11,350 nucleotides of DNA, taken from contig CAJVPP010003548.1 of assembly GCA_910592005.1 (NCBI GenBank), forward strand, positions 1-11,350, read 5' to 3'. Position 1 is the first letter of the stretch. Each line of letters starts with the position of its first letter. The notes beneath the pieces are model-generated. The model was given only the letters and a program-made list of their open reading frames with translations, had not been told where the DNA came from and did not search any database. Origin of the DNA: Funneliformis mosseae. Lineage: Eukaryota > Glomeromycota > Glomeromycetes > Glomerales > Glomeraceae. Positions 1-9,782 of this stretch are shown one piece after another. Made by a program: the position numbers and the translations under genes.

Positions 1-352
1 TTAAACTATATTTTTTATATAATAATTATATTTTTAATATTAATATTTTATTTTTTATTAAAAAATTAATACTTTTTTTTTATGTTCGTAGGTAAATTTG
101 CTTGCTTTACAATTTAAGGAATAATAAAATATAAAATAACTATAATAAAAAATTTTATTTTAGTATTATATTTTTTAAATAATAAAGGAAAAGCTTTTTA
201 AAACTAAAAAAATTTTCAGTTCAATATATTTTTATATTAAAATTATTTTAAATATTAAAATTGGTATATAATAGATAATATATTTGAAAAAAATTTTTTA
301 AAACTATTAAATTGTTTAACTTTTAAAACTTATAAAAATGTTTATAAAGTCA
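1..352. other. AT-rich left flank, no gene seen
   Basis: This stretch is made mostly of A and T runs with no open frame of useful length on either strand and no protein similarity that I recognise. It ends at the first base of the transposon inverted repeat. The last two bases (CA, 351-352) stand where a TA target duplication is expected. Confidence 0.6.
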
Positions 353-365
353 CCACTGGTTATAC
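353..365 (+). repeat. Left terminal inverted repeat of the Tigger-like element
   Basis: CCACTGGTTATAC matches the reverse complement of 2490-2502 at all 13 positions. After two mismatched bases the match resumes with AAC. It is the outer binding and cleavage end for the transposase. Confidence 0.88.
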
Positions 366-390
366 CAAACTCTCTGTTCCGGAAGTTTTA

Positions 391-417
391 GTTCAGTATA
401 TAGTAGGTTCAATATAT
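391..417 (+). repeat. Left subterminal TTCAGTATA-type repeats
   Basis: GTTCAGTATA at 391-400 is followed by a near copy, GGTTCAATATA, at 407-417. The same word occurs near the right end. Such repeats inside the inverted repeats could be extra transposase-binding sites; that role is inferred. Confidence 0.5.
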
Positions 418-600
418 AATATTTATATTATATACCGAACAGTTTAGTATAAAATATTAGCTAATAAAATTGCGAACACGTAATCATTTAAAATTTTTTT
501 ATGAATACAAAAAATTAAAATCTCTTTATTACTATTATATTAATAGTTATAATTATATTATATTAATAAAAATTAAAACACTTAAAACTATTTAACTACA

Positions 601-2252
601 TTACATGTTATCAAAATAATCTTGAATATTGACTTGTTTAAGATTATTTATAACTAGAATTTTAATTCGTTTATCTAACCTTTTTAAAATTTTAATTCAT
701 CATTTACTTCACCAAATTCTACCTCCTGCTCGTATAAAAATCTTATAATTTTATATATAGCTTTTTTTGTTTCTACTAAACTAACTTTTTCTAATATAGG
801 TGTAATTTCAATTTCATCTTCCATGAGTTCCTCTTCCTTTTTCTTATTTGCATTTAATATAATATCAACTATTTCATTATTAGTAAGCCTACCCTCTGCA
901 ATTTCATCTTCAATATGAATATATTCTCATGCATTAAGATTACCTTCTGGAAGTAGAGTAATTAACCTTTCAAGTTCCTCTTCATCTTTGTTAAAACTAA
1001 AAAAAAATATTTATTAAAAACCATTTGCATTTGATATTTATGTTTAATAATTAATACATACTCATCTAAAATTAAATTATCATCAAGTACATCTTCAATT
1101 TTATTGTTTGGTAAAAGAATTCCTATTTTTCTTCAGCAGTTTGAGATTATTTGAGATGATACCATAAATCATGCTTCAGCTGAATTTTGTAAAGCGTCAA
1201 GGATACTATAATCTGAAAGTTCTCTTACGATACCTTCTTATATATTATCATATATATCAATTCGATTTTGAACAAAAAGGCGTTTGTAGTAATATTTAAA
1301 TGAGTAAATGATTCCTGCATTACATAGTTGAAGAGCGGTAGTAGTATTTGGTGGAAGAAACTTCAACACAATGCTATCTAATTTTTCTTGAGTTTCATCT
1401 AAAATAAGATGTACTGGCACATTATCAAGTAAAAAAACAATTTTACATCTTCTTTACTTTATTTTTTCATTAAGTTTAAGAAGAATCTCATTAAAAATAC
1501 TAACTTGCAACCAAGATTTCTTATTCTAAAAATAATGAACAGAAAGGTTTTTGTAATTGATATTTCTCATACTGCAAGGAGTTTTATATTTATGAATAAA
1601 GATGAGAATCATTTTTTCAATTCCAGTTGTATTTGTTATACAAAATATAGTAACTCAGGATTTTCTTTTTTATGATCAGATAAAGGACCATGCGTTAAAA
1701 CTCTAGATGATTCCATCTTTCAAAGAGACCAGTTTCATCACCATTCCAAATATCTTCGAGATTATAAGGTTCAAGAAATTGTTGTAAGGTAAGGCGGTTA
1801 TTTTCTAATGATTTAGCAGAAGGTGCACTTGAAGCTTCACCCTGCTTCTTAAACTGATATAATCCATGTTATTTTTTAAACTTACCTAACCATCCTTCTG
1901 ACTGGTAAAAATTTTTTATAAAAAATTGTCTAGCAAAATAACTTGCTTTAGTTTTTAAGATATTACCATTAATATTTTGTTTTGTATTAAGTGCATTATC
2001 AACTTAAAGACTAAGTACATCTTTAAGTTGAGGCCATTTTAGACTGCGAAATTTTTTAATTTTTCTTTGGTCTCTTAAAATTGCAAGCCAATGATCCTTT
2101 TCATTTAAAATATCAGTAATTGTAGATTTTCTGATATTATATTTTTGTGCAAGGTCAACATTAGAAATGGTTAGTTCCTTCTCATTTATTTCACAAAGTT
2201 CACGTTTTTGTTCTGTAAAAAGAATAGTTCTTTTTTTGATATTGTAAAACAA
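601..2252 (-). pseudogene. Tigger/pogo-like DDE transposase, broken
   Basis: The product would be about 530 residues, cutting and joining the transposon ends in the nucleus. From the N terminus: a psq/CENP-B helix-turn-helix (about 2105-2225, with KRELCEINEKELTISNVDLA); a Tc5/CENP-B second DNA-binding domain (about 1860-2003, ending SEGWLGKFKK); and a DDE_1 domain with WNGDETGLF (first Asp 1737-1739), FLLDNVPVH (second Asp 1424-1426) and LPPNTTTALQ followed by LCNAGII. The third catalytic Asp, expected in C/M-D-x-G-I-I, is Asn (1319-1321, AAT). Frame is intact from 2252 to about 1730; a one-base loss follows ETGLF and a second shift comes near 1675. A probable intron lies at 997-1061, and a one-base A loss near 680 precedes the C terminus (ends NM, stop 601-603). 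Stops include 2004 (TAA, expected Trp), 1869, 1655 (TGA, expected Arg), 1526, 1454, 1238, 1133 (TGA in NC-W-RK) and 927. No in-frame ATG is present; the frame opens after a stop at 2280-2282 and 2252 is only a TTG. The family is certain; the restored residues are inferred. Confidence 0.92.
997..1061 (-). other. Probable spliceosomal intron in the transposase gene (65 nt)
   Basis: On the minus strand the segment starts GTATGT (1061-1056), ends in a T-rich tract followed by AG (998-997), and contains ATTAAT-like branch-point words. Its length is not a multiple of three. Removing it joins LILD with DFNKDEEELERL, moving the frame into a long acidic stretch that reads through EDEIAEGRL and RFLYEQEVEFGEV. 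Without removal that stretch would be out of frame. The exact sites are read from the sequence; splicing itself is inferred. Confidence 0.72.
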
Positions 2253-2367
2253 ATAGATAAAGATAAGATTAAAAAAAGATTATCCATCTGCATAATTTTT
2301 AATTTCAAATTACATGACTATTTGGTATAGAAGATATATGGCTAATATACTCCAGCTTTTAGTATGA

Positions 2368-2494
2368 GTTCAGTATACGATATATAGCATTTTTATAATA
2401 AAGTTTATTATATTCAGTGAATTTACTATAAAAATTTAGTTCTGAAAATTTTGGTTCAGTATAATGAGTTTTTGGTATATACAGGTTCAGTATA
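2368..2494 (+). repeat. Right subterminal TTCAGTATA repeats
   Basis: Copies of (G)GTTCAGTATA lie at 2368-2377, 2453-2463 and 2484-2494; the last runs into the terminal repeat. All are in the same plus orientation as the left-end copies. The inverted repeat itself contains the related word in reverse (GTTATACTGAAC on the minus strand). Confidence 0.55.
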
Positions 2495-2502
2495 ACCAGT
2501 GG
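2490..2502 (-). repeat. Right terminal inverted repeat of the Tigger-like element
   Basis: GTATAACCAGTGG is the perfect inverted copy of 353-365. It is followed directly by TA, the expected pogo/Tigger target dinucleotide. Confidence 0.88.
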
Positions 2503-2504
2503 TA

Positions 2505-3577
2505 ACTGTATTAGTAATATTGCTTAATTGTATTTATATATAAAATAAAAAAGTGGTAAAAAAATATATAAAAATATATCAATTAACTGATTGATATTAA
2601 TATAAATATTATTTGTTATAATCACATGTGACATATTTAACATTTGTTAAAATTTTAAATAAATTAAAAGTTTTACAAATTATCTAAAATAGTAAAAAAT
2701 AAAATTTGATAAAATTATATTTAAAATTTTATTAAAAAATTTACAAAACTTAAAAAAAGATAAAATTATATTAAACTTATAAAATAGTAAAATCATATTA
2801 AAATTTTAATAAAAAATTAGCAAAACTATAAGAATTTAGATGTTTTACTAAATCTAAAATGAGTTTAAATAAGTAACTTTAACTATGATTAATTTAAGTT
2901 AATAAGTAAATTAAAAAATAAACAAATATTTTCTAAATTCTAAGTAAATTTAATATAAATATATTGATTTACTTTTAAATTACTTAATACTTCTTAAAAA
3001 ATATACAATGTATAATCAGAAAATTTTTTATCTTTTTTACCATACTATAAAATTTAATGATTTAATTATAAAACAATTATATCATTATTTAGTTTCATCT
3101 AATATTTCAGAAATCTAATATTAAAGTATTATTCTTTATTATCTATATAATTATAAGTAAAAAATTATTTTAATTGTTTAATTTTTAGATTTAACACTAA
3201 AAGATGATAAAATTTTTATAGAAATCACTATTATAATCATAGTTTGTTGAACATTTTGATTTTAGTTTAAATGTCAAAAATAAAACTAATAAGATTGAAG
3301 TAAAAGATATACACTTATCTTGACATTTATAATATTTATTTTATAAAATAAAATCTTGATAATTTATAGATTCAAAATAGATCAAATTAACTGAAGAAGC
3401 TGAGATTTAAAATTTATCTATTTGTTTAATTAATTGATTCTTGACCATATATTATAAGTTAGCTTATAATTAAAGTATAAATTATATACGAAAATCAAAC
3501 TTAATATCATCAATTATATAATTTATATTACACATGATCCTATTCACTAATAAAATATTTTAATTTTATAAATTAAT
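2505..3577. other. AT-rich spacer between the two elements
   Basis: About 1.07 kb of A/T-dominated DNA separates the DNA transposon from the LINE target site. I find no open frame of note, no tRNA-like cloverleaf and no recognisable protein remnant on either strand. One weak internal repeat is listed separately. Confidence 0.6.
2709..2826 (+). repeat. Imperfect direct repeat, period about 79 bp
   Basis: The segment 2709-2749 and the segment 2788-2826 share a common order of words: TAAAATtATATT, AAAATTTTA, TAAAAAATT, and a closing CAAAACT. Spacing is about 79 bp with several mismatches and small gaps. In DNA this AT-rich some chance similarity is expected, so the call is weak. Confidence 0.35.
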
Positions 3578-3594
3578 TGTTTTTATAAAATCCA
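3578..3594 (+). repeat. Left LINE target-site duplication (17 bp)
   Basis: TGTTTTTATAAAATCCA at 3578-3594 is identical to 10342-10358, which directly follows the poly(A) tail. This marks both ends of the LINE insertion. Confidence 0.92.
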
Positions 3595-3628
3595 ATTTTT
3601 TTTTAAAAAACTTTTTTTGCAATGCAAC

Positions 3629-5554
3629 ATAAGTAGACCAAAGAAAGAAAACAATAAAAACTAACAAAAATAACAACCTTACTCTCATCCTGATACTCCA
3701 GAGCAATAACCAAGTAAAAGACAGAATACTTTACAAACTACTGAACCTGAAAGTAGTGTCTTCATCAACAACAATAACAAAGAAACTCCAGTTATTATGG
3801 ACGTCAACCCTCTTTTGCTTGACAAAGGAAAGGGCAAAAAAGTTTTGACAGGTAAAACAACTCTATTTATCACTTCTGACCAAGCACTCATAAACATCAA
3901 TGATACTAATGACGTCTCAGAAAATTTTTTGACTAACAAAAAAAGCCTTCAAGAAATTTTTATTAAAAAAATGAATTTTTCGCATTTTTTTCAGCAGACA
4001 ATTACCCTGGAAAATCTCTCAACAAAAATCTCTAATATCACTGACCTTATTTTCGATCAGTTTAACTTATTTTTGGGTATTATGCTTACTAAACATCCAA
4101 AGGACCAACTAAAGAAAATCTTAAAGGTGACATTTTCTGATAAGGATAAAAGGAACATATTTTGCAAAGTTATCTTGCTTAATTTGAAAAATTCACACAC
4201 TTTTACCCCTTGAAATCATGCTAATTCATCTATTTGTTTTACAATAATCAATTAAAGTTACTGAAATATCATTGGACGCTACAGAATTGTATATCAAAAA
4301 AATTTTTTCCTGATTCAGCAAGATCGTCAGATTCAACATAAAAACAAAGAACTTCTGATAATAAGAAAAGTTATGATGTCTTCCTTCTCAATGACATAGT
4401 TTGTTTCTATATATGTGATTTACCACGTGACAAAATCTTGGAATGATCTAAATTCTCAGCCAAACTTACATGTCTTTCTTATTATATCACGGGTACAGAC
4501 TTATCTTTGATGGTTAATATAATGGTCTAGATTATTCTTAAAATCAGATCCAATTATCATAATCTACAATATATATTCTTCTATTTTCTTTCAGCTAATG
4601 ATTATGAAGCAGGATCAGTAATGACAATCTTACCATCAATGTCAAATACGTAGAATAGACAGAGATCAAAGTTAAATTATATGCTATTTGTTTCTCATTA
4701 CATCACAAAATCAAAGATTACCTAAAAAAACATCACACTCCTTAAGATAAAAGCATCTAACATTTATATTAAAGATTTCAACTGGCACAATATAACAACT
4801 ATAAAGCTCCAGTTCATCCTCGTAAAGGAGCCATTAATCCTAATATCACTTTTACTAACATCATTACAGATGGTTTACAGAAACTAACCAAATTGATTAG
4901 TAAGCCTACAGATTCACAATTTTTGCTAAAAAATACAAAAAATAGTCCTCCAAAATAATTATCTACTCCATCACCAGATTGGAGTGATAACATTCTCCTG
5001 AATATAGAACAATAAAGTAATCAACTTCATCAGCAATAACACAAATTACATGATATCTTTGCAGAAATGAAAGCAGGAGGCTTTATGCATGAGAAAAACA
5101 CGGATAGTGATTTTAAAGACTTTATCAAAGCTAGTTTTTTATAACTTATCCAGAAACTTGATGATCTCATGCTTACCTTGAGTTATACTATGAAATGAAT
5201 AGAGATAATTGAATAAACATTCAATATTAAGGTTAGCTTTTCTGATAAAGAAACAATAGCTGATTATCACATAGAATAATACAAAAATGACCTAGTTGTT
5301 GATACTTTCACGTCAATTATTAGTAAATAATAATAAACTATTATAGCTCTCACAGAGATTATAGACGCACAAAACCTACACCTTAAGAATTTCACTGAAA
5401 CAGTCAACACCTTAGTTAATACTTACAATACATTTTGTACAGTTCTCATTCATAATGACTTACTTCAAATTGACAAAATACTAACATCATATACCTTAAC
5501 ACTAATTATAATATGAAAGCAGAAAAGGCTCTGAAGAGTCTTCTTCAATTTTAA
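3629..5554 (+). pseudogene. LINE ORF1-like protein, broken
   Basis: ORF1 of LINEs encodes an RNA-binding or chaperone protein that packages element RNA; here that role is inferred from position only. The likely start is ATA at 3629-3631 (ATG to ATA?), followed by SRPKKENNKN, a Gln/Asn/Pro-rich polar head and, at 3797, MDVNPLLLDKGKGKKVL. The only clean open stretch is 3797-4213. The frame then changes near 4254 and 4312. A segment at about 4330-4530 (containing DVFLLNDIVCFYICDLPRDKI) could be a degraded RNA-binding fold, but I cannot name a domain. From 4803 to about 5510 one frame holds for over 230 codons despite TAA at 4956, 5013, 5037, 5142, 5214, 5277, 5328, 5331 and 5334 and TGA at 5196, all at plausible Gln or Trp sites. 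A final shift leads to KAEKALKSLLQF and the probable true stop TAA 5552-5554. No zinc knuckle is visible. Confidence 0.7.
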
Positions 5555-5624
5555 AAATATATTTTATGATTCCTATCTCTACAGATATTAACATTAAATT
5601 TTCTTACCAAATGATAACTCCAAA

Positions 5625-6300
5625 ATGACCTCTATTAATATACTAAAACTTTCCTTCATAACTCATAACGTTCAATCTTTCACTAACATTGCCAAACAAT
5701 AATAACTTTTATCATTATATTCTTTGTATAATTTAAATGTTATTGATCTTCAAGAAACTAACTTTAAACCCCAACATGAAAAAATTTTTAAATCTATCAC
5801 ATTCTTCCTTTATATAATTTTTTAGTTTAATTTCAAAACAACATATCACATTCTGTGTGAGGATAATACTTAACAAAAAGATTGCTCATTACATTTATAA
5901 ACATGATACTAAACTTGATCGAGTCATCTATATTGATTTATAATTCGCAAATAAACAAAAACTTCATATTATAAATTGCTATTTACCGTCAGCTGACCTT
6001 AAAATGAGAAAAGAAATCTAATTGGTTCTTAACAAATGGATCAAAGAAGTCACTATCAACAATTTTCACTTGATCATCCTAGAAGACTTCAATACTAATA
6101 TGGATAGAATACATAATCTCACAAATAGCCTAAAACTTTTCGATAATTTTTATAGACTGTCACTTTTTGATACTTTTACAATCAAACACGATTGAAATAG
6201 AATTGACTTTCCCACTTATTTTTAAGCCAAGTCTCTTCTAGAATAGATTACATTTAGACCTTCACCAAAATCTCTCTTAATATTTCAGATTGTCATACAG
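5625..6300 (+). other. ORF2 apurinic-like endonuclease domain (degraded)
   Basis: The visible order is: ITHNVQSF (the N-V motif); VIDLQETNF with the metal-binding Glu at 5754-5756; RVIYIDL; HIINCYLPSADL; LIILEDFNTN with Asp 6085-6087 and Asn 6091-6093; SSRIDYI with Asp 6246-6248; and SDCH at 6285-6296. This is the exonuclease-endonuclease-phosphatase fold used by LINEs to nick target DNA. Gly of the expected GDFN is Glu. Frame changes fall at about 5850 and 6226. The SD-H end has an extra Cys, so the catalytic His call is uncertain. Confidence 0.85.
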
Positions 6301-7109
6301 TTGCACCTGAAATGAATATATTGAATCATCATATAGCCATTACTACAATTATGAATTTCTTAAATATCAAAATTAACAAATGCAAAATACCCAAAAAATT
6401 AGTTTTGATTTCAATAAAATGAATGAAAACCTATGGAGAAAATTCAGAAACAAACTTAATATGCTATTAAATAGTAGTCTAACTAAAATAATCAATCAGA
6501 AAATGTATTAGACATACTTCTTGCTCAATAAACACTGGGATTTCTTTCAAGATCTTTTGATTAAAGCAGCTAAAAAATGCATACCATTCAGAAAATTGTT
6601 AGGACAATTTAAGTATCCAAGGTCACCTGGCCTCAAAAAAATTATACTCATATCAATAAATCTTATATAAATTTAAAAAGTTACTTCTCAAAGTCAAATA
6701 AGGCAAATCATTTTCTGTAAATTGAATATAAATGTATGATGATTTTTGCAACATTGTTAATTCACTCGCATTTACCACTGTGTACTCTTATCAAGATTAT
6801 CTATTTAATTTTGTTGAACTCCTCCTCTCAAATACAGTTTTTTTACTCAAAGTCTTTTTATACAAGACCAAACTTCATGAGAATGAACACAAACTTGTCT
6901 TTATACAAAAACATCTAGATCAATACTTATATGCATATGCTAATAATCCTAAAATATATTTGATTCAACATTAAACTGTACAAGAAAGACAATCATACTA
7001 GAAAGATGTTTTTCAAGAAACGCTTAAGAACTTCTTACAGATGAACACTTAGTTTAACAAATAGTTAATGACCATTTCTAAAGAGCGGCAGGTATTACAC
7101 ACAAATTGA

Positions 7110-8160
7110 AAAGCATCTCTGATGAATGGTTCCTTTCATACAGCCCACTCGAAGATATTGATTCTGATATATACAATAATCTGATATCACCACCCTTAGC
7201 TGAAGAATGGTATTCTATTATTAATTCCCTCACTGATAGTAGAGTATCTGACCTATTCAAGATCTCAAATGAAATGCTTAAATACCTAGACCCTTAGCTA
7301 AAAAGATTTTTTGGTATATAATATGTGGTTATTTGTCAATTTTAACACTTTCACATCGATGGAATTTAGCGTATGTTTATGTGATTTTGAAATTTAAACC
7401 TTAGAAATTTAATCTAAATAATATGAGGTTGATCACTTTATTGAAATACCTAAGAAAAGCCCTTATAAAACTTATTAATATATGACTCTTAACTGTCTTT
7501 ATTTAACACAATATTCTTAAAGAATATAATTTCGCAAGACTTCTTTTCCATTTCACTTTTAAACCCTTGTACATTCTAGATAATATAAAAAATGATGCCC
7601 TTTCTAACAAAAAAGAATTGTGAATCCTTCTACAAGATATGTCAAAAGTTTACGACTGTATCAATATTTTTATGATGATTAGAATGCTAAAACGTTTAAA
7701 GCTTTCTAAAAAATTTATTTTCTTCATCCTAAATATATTTGTGTACAGGAAAAACTAAGTTTTTACCTTTTATAGGATCACAGATACATATAAGATTTTC
7801 TCAGGTATTAATCAAGGTAAAATTATATCACTACTTCTGTGATATATTTATTACAACCTCTCTTATATAAGGTGCAAAACTCTGACCTAGGCTATAATAT
7901 GTCAGCAAAATGGAAACCTAATGTACGCCTCAATTTCTTTAAAGAATAATCATGCAAAACATCAGTATTAGTATATATAAATGATACATTATAGATCACT
8001 GAATCCAAATACAAGAAATCAGCTCTCTTCTTGTCCAAATATTCCTTAATATTTGTGAAATAATTAGTTAGCTGAAATAGAAGGTCATTATATACTATCA
8101 AAGATCTGAGATATCTATCATCAATCTCTAGAAAAGAACTGTCTCCAAAATGGTACCTCA
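7110..8160 (+). other. ORF2 reverse transcriptase domain (degraded)
   Basis: The finger part reads SPPLAEEWYSIINSL and ISNEMLKYL in one frame to 7297. The frame then moves to 7318-7865 with NLNNMRLITLLKYLRKALI (expected T-R-P-I-T-L-L-E). Motif A is LLQDMSKVYD, with the catalytic Asp intact at 7636-7638. Motif B is GINQGKIIS (7804-7830), with the Gln-Gly kept but the following Pro changed to Leu. Motif C, expected YxDD, is YIND at 7974-7985: the first Asp is Asn. It is followed by a TAG (7992) where Trp is usual. Stops at 7483, 7504, 7621, 7756 and 7840 also occur. An active enzyme is excluded. Confidence 0.9.
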
Positions 8161-8707
8161 AGGTTAAGAGCGTAACTATAACATACTGACAAAGTACTAC
8201 TTATGGATTCCTGACATTATCCTATAAGATGAAATAACAGTCCACTCATTCGTCACATATTGGAACTGTAATGCTAATACAATGATAATAGATCATGTTC
8301 TAAAGATAGCAGGCAGTTTTGCTGATATCATCTATTATATGTATACCTACTCTACTAAGACAATTCTGCATCAATATGACGGGTGTTCACTCAATAGGCT
8401 TACATTATTTAAGAGTAACTCTTCTAATCTTAAGAAATACAATTGCTTAGTGATCACGTCTCTCAGCTTCTGTGTGAAAATAATACTCAAGGATATCTGA
8501 AAATAACACGTCAATGCATAGTCATTAATACTTATGAAGGATATTATGTCCCATATTTTTAACTGTTCTTATAATAGTTTTTCCTAATTACCTCTGATTG
8601 ATTTTCGCCACCCTGCATCTTTTACATTAATATTAAAGTTTATTATGTTACTACATAGTCATGTTCTACTAACTCTTTTGCAATAATTTTCTGCTACCAC
8701 ATATTTA

Positions 8708-9129
8708 GAATTTTATATAGACAGTTCTCTTACGAGTTTGGATACTCCTTCTATAAGAATGGGTATAGCTTGATTACAAACTAATTTATGTTCACTTTTA
8801 GTCTTTTTTTTATCTACATTAGTTACTATATTCTCCTTATCATCAGTAGTGAAGCTAGTAGCAATTTTTATTGCTATTCTTGTAATCCCATGAAATTGTC
8901 ATATTATCATCATAATAGATTCACAAGTTATGATTAGGCAATTCCACAATTTTAAAAGAATTTTGTGTCTTTCTTTGATCACCAGACTCCTGTTCAAGAT
9001 TAATAATTTTTTGATATAACTGAGCCTCTTTGAAGTTATCAAATCATAGTACTTCAACATATGCCTCCGTAAAGTTAAAGTATATTCAGAAACACATTAA
9101 ATAATAAAGTTGACCAACTTGCAAAGAAC
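8708..9129 (+). other. ORF2 RNase H domain (degraded)
   Basis: EFYIDSSL carries the first catalytic Asp (8720-8722) with the usual DGS changed to DSS. SSVVKLVAIFIAIL sits where the family has x-A-E-L; the Glu is Lys (AAG, 8852-8854). IIDSQVMI keeps the third acidic residue (Asp 8918-8920). After a one-A loss near 9090 the frame gives NNKVDQLAKN, keeping the last Asp (9112-9114). The D-E-D-D quartet therefore lacks its Glu. In LINEs this domain removes the RNA strand after copying. Confidence 0.85.
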
Positions 9130-9467
9130 TCTTACAGGATAGCAGTGCTTAGGTTTGATCTCTCTTATAGCGATTATTATTACTATAATATGATGATTTA
9201 GAGATCTTAATACCTATACGTCTTTTCATGAAAAACATTACACAATTCATAATGTATAACAAAATACAACACCTCTACGTGATTGGAATGTATTAGCACT
9301 TGAACATTAATTGGAATACTATGTGTTTTTATATTAATGATAATATTGCTACAGTACACACATCTTACGAAGTCTCAGCAGTTTGCAAGAAAAATCTCCT
9401 AGAAATGCTTCCTACTATAGAAATTTTAAAAGAGAAACACCCTGACATCTTTGATTCATTATGGCTT

Positions 9468-9518
9468 TGTGTTAAATGTGAATGCACAAACAAAACCTTC
9501 TCCCATATTTGAAAATGT
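9468..9518 (+). other. ORF2 C-terminal CCHC zinc knuckle
   Basis: Cys 9468, Cys 9477, His 9504 and Cys 9516 form C-x2-C-x8-H-x3-C within LWLCVKCECTNKTFSHI-x-KC. The x is a TGA (9510-9512) where Trp is usual (HIWxC). All four zinc ligands are kept. The motif lies after the RNase H, as in many LINEs, and probably binds nucleic acid. Confidence 0.8.
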
Positions 9519-9627
9519 CTGATTATTTAGACTCAAATGAAGAATATCATACGAAACTCACAACAAGTCTTACAAGAATTAATTCAGAATAATAGTTCAA
9601 TTATAAACATTTCCAATTTATACATAT

Positions 9628-9675
9628 AGGCTCTTTGCAATAAAAAGGGAATAAACTACCAAAAAAATTTTTTTT
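9628..9675 (+). repeat. Left inverted repeat of the MITE
   Basis: It matches the reverse complement of 9735-9782 at 45 of 48 positions. Mismatches are at the first base, at 9643 and at 9652. Confidence 0.88.
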
Positions 9676-9734
9676 GAGTTAATATTAAACCTGGACTTAT
9701 TTTGTTAAAAAAATAATATTTAGCTTATAAAGTA

Positions 9735-9782
9735 AAAAAAAATTTTTTTGGTAGTTTCTTCCCTTTCTATTGCAAAGAGCCC
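9735..9782 (-). repeat. Right inverted repeat of the MITE
   Basis: It is the inverted partner of 9628-9675 and can fold with it into a long hairpin in single-stranded DNA or in an RNA reading through the LINE. Confidence 0.88.

Larger units (their letters stand above)
353..2502 (-). mobile_element. pogo/Tigger-like DNA transposon, complete but inactivated
   Basis: The element is about 2.15 kb. It is bounded by inverted repeats starting CCACTGGTTATAC and followed on the right by TA (2503-2504). Tc1/mariner/pogo elements duplicate TA; the left copy reads CA, one transition away. Inside is a single minus-strand transposase pseudogene with CENP-B-type DNA-binding domains and a DDE_1 endonuclease domain. 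About 250 bp of non-coding DNA lies on each side of the gene, typical of an autonomous element rather than a deletion derivative. It cannot be active: the transposase has several stops, three frame breaks and a lost catalytic aspartate. Family assignment rests on motif order and terminal structure; the exact subfamily was not determined. Confidence 0.9.
9628..9782. mobile_element. 155-bp MITE nested in LINE ORF2
   Basis: This short non-coding element has 48-bp inverted repeats (9628-9675 and 9735-9782) with only three mismatches. The ends begin (A/G)GGCTCTTTGCAATA and run into seven A and eight or more T. The core is about 59 bp of AT-rich DNA with no ORF. ATAT flanks it on both sides (9624-9627 and 9783-9786), giving a 4-bp duplication; CATAT is an alternative if the last base belongs to the flank. 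The superfamily is unresolved. Deleting the element plus one ATAT rejoins the LINE frame. Confidence 0.88.

Noticed and set aside
3685..3939. Minus-strand open frame of 84 codons
   Set aside because: It lies antisense to the ORF1 head, whose plus-strand reading continues on both sides. The translation is hydrophobic and low in complexity and resembles nothing I know.
6736..6918. Second plus-strand frame of 60 codons overlapping ORF2
   Set aside because: The overlapping frame from 6662 to 7105 continues the LINE polyprotein and has Gln-type stops at both ends; this one is a shadow.
7078..7260. Minus-strand open frame of 60 codons
   Set aside because: It is antisense to the readable N-terminal part of the reverse transcriptase.
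7892..8161. Minus-strand open frame of 89 codons
   Set aside because: It is antisense to the reverse transcriptase around motif C, which is clearly readable on the plus strand.
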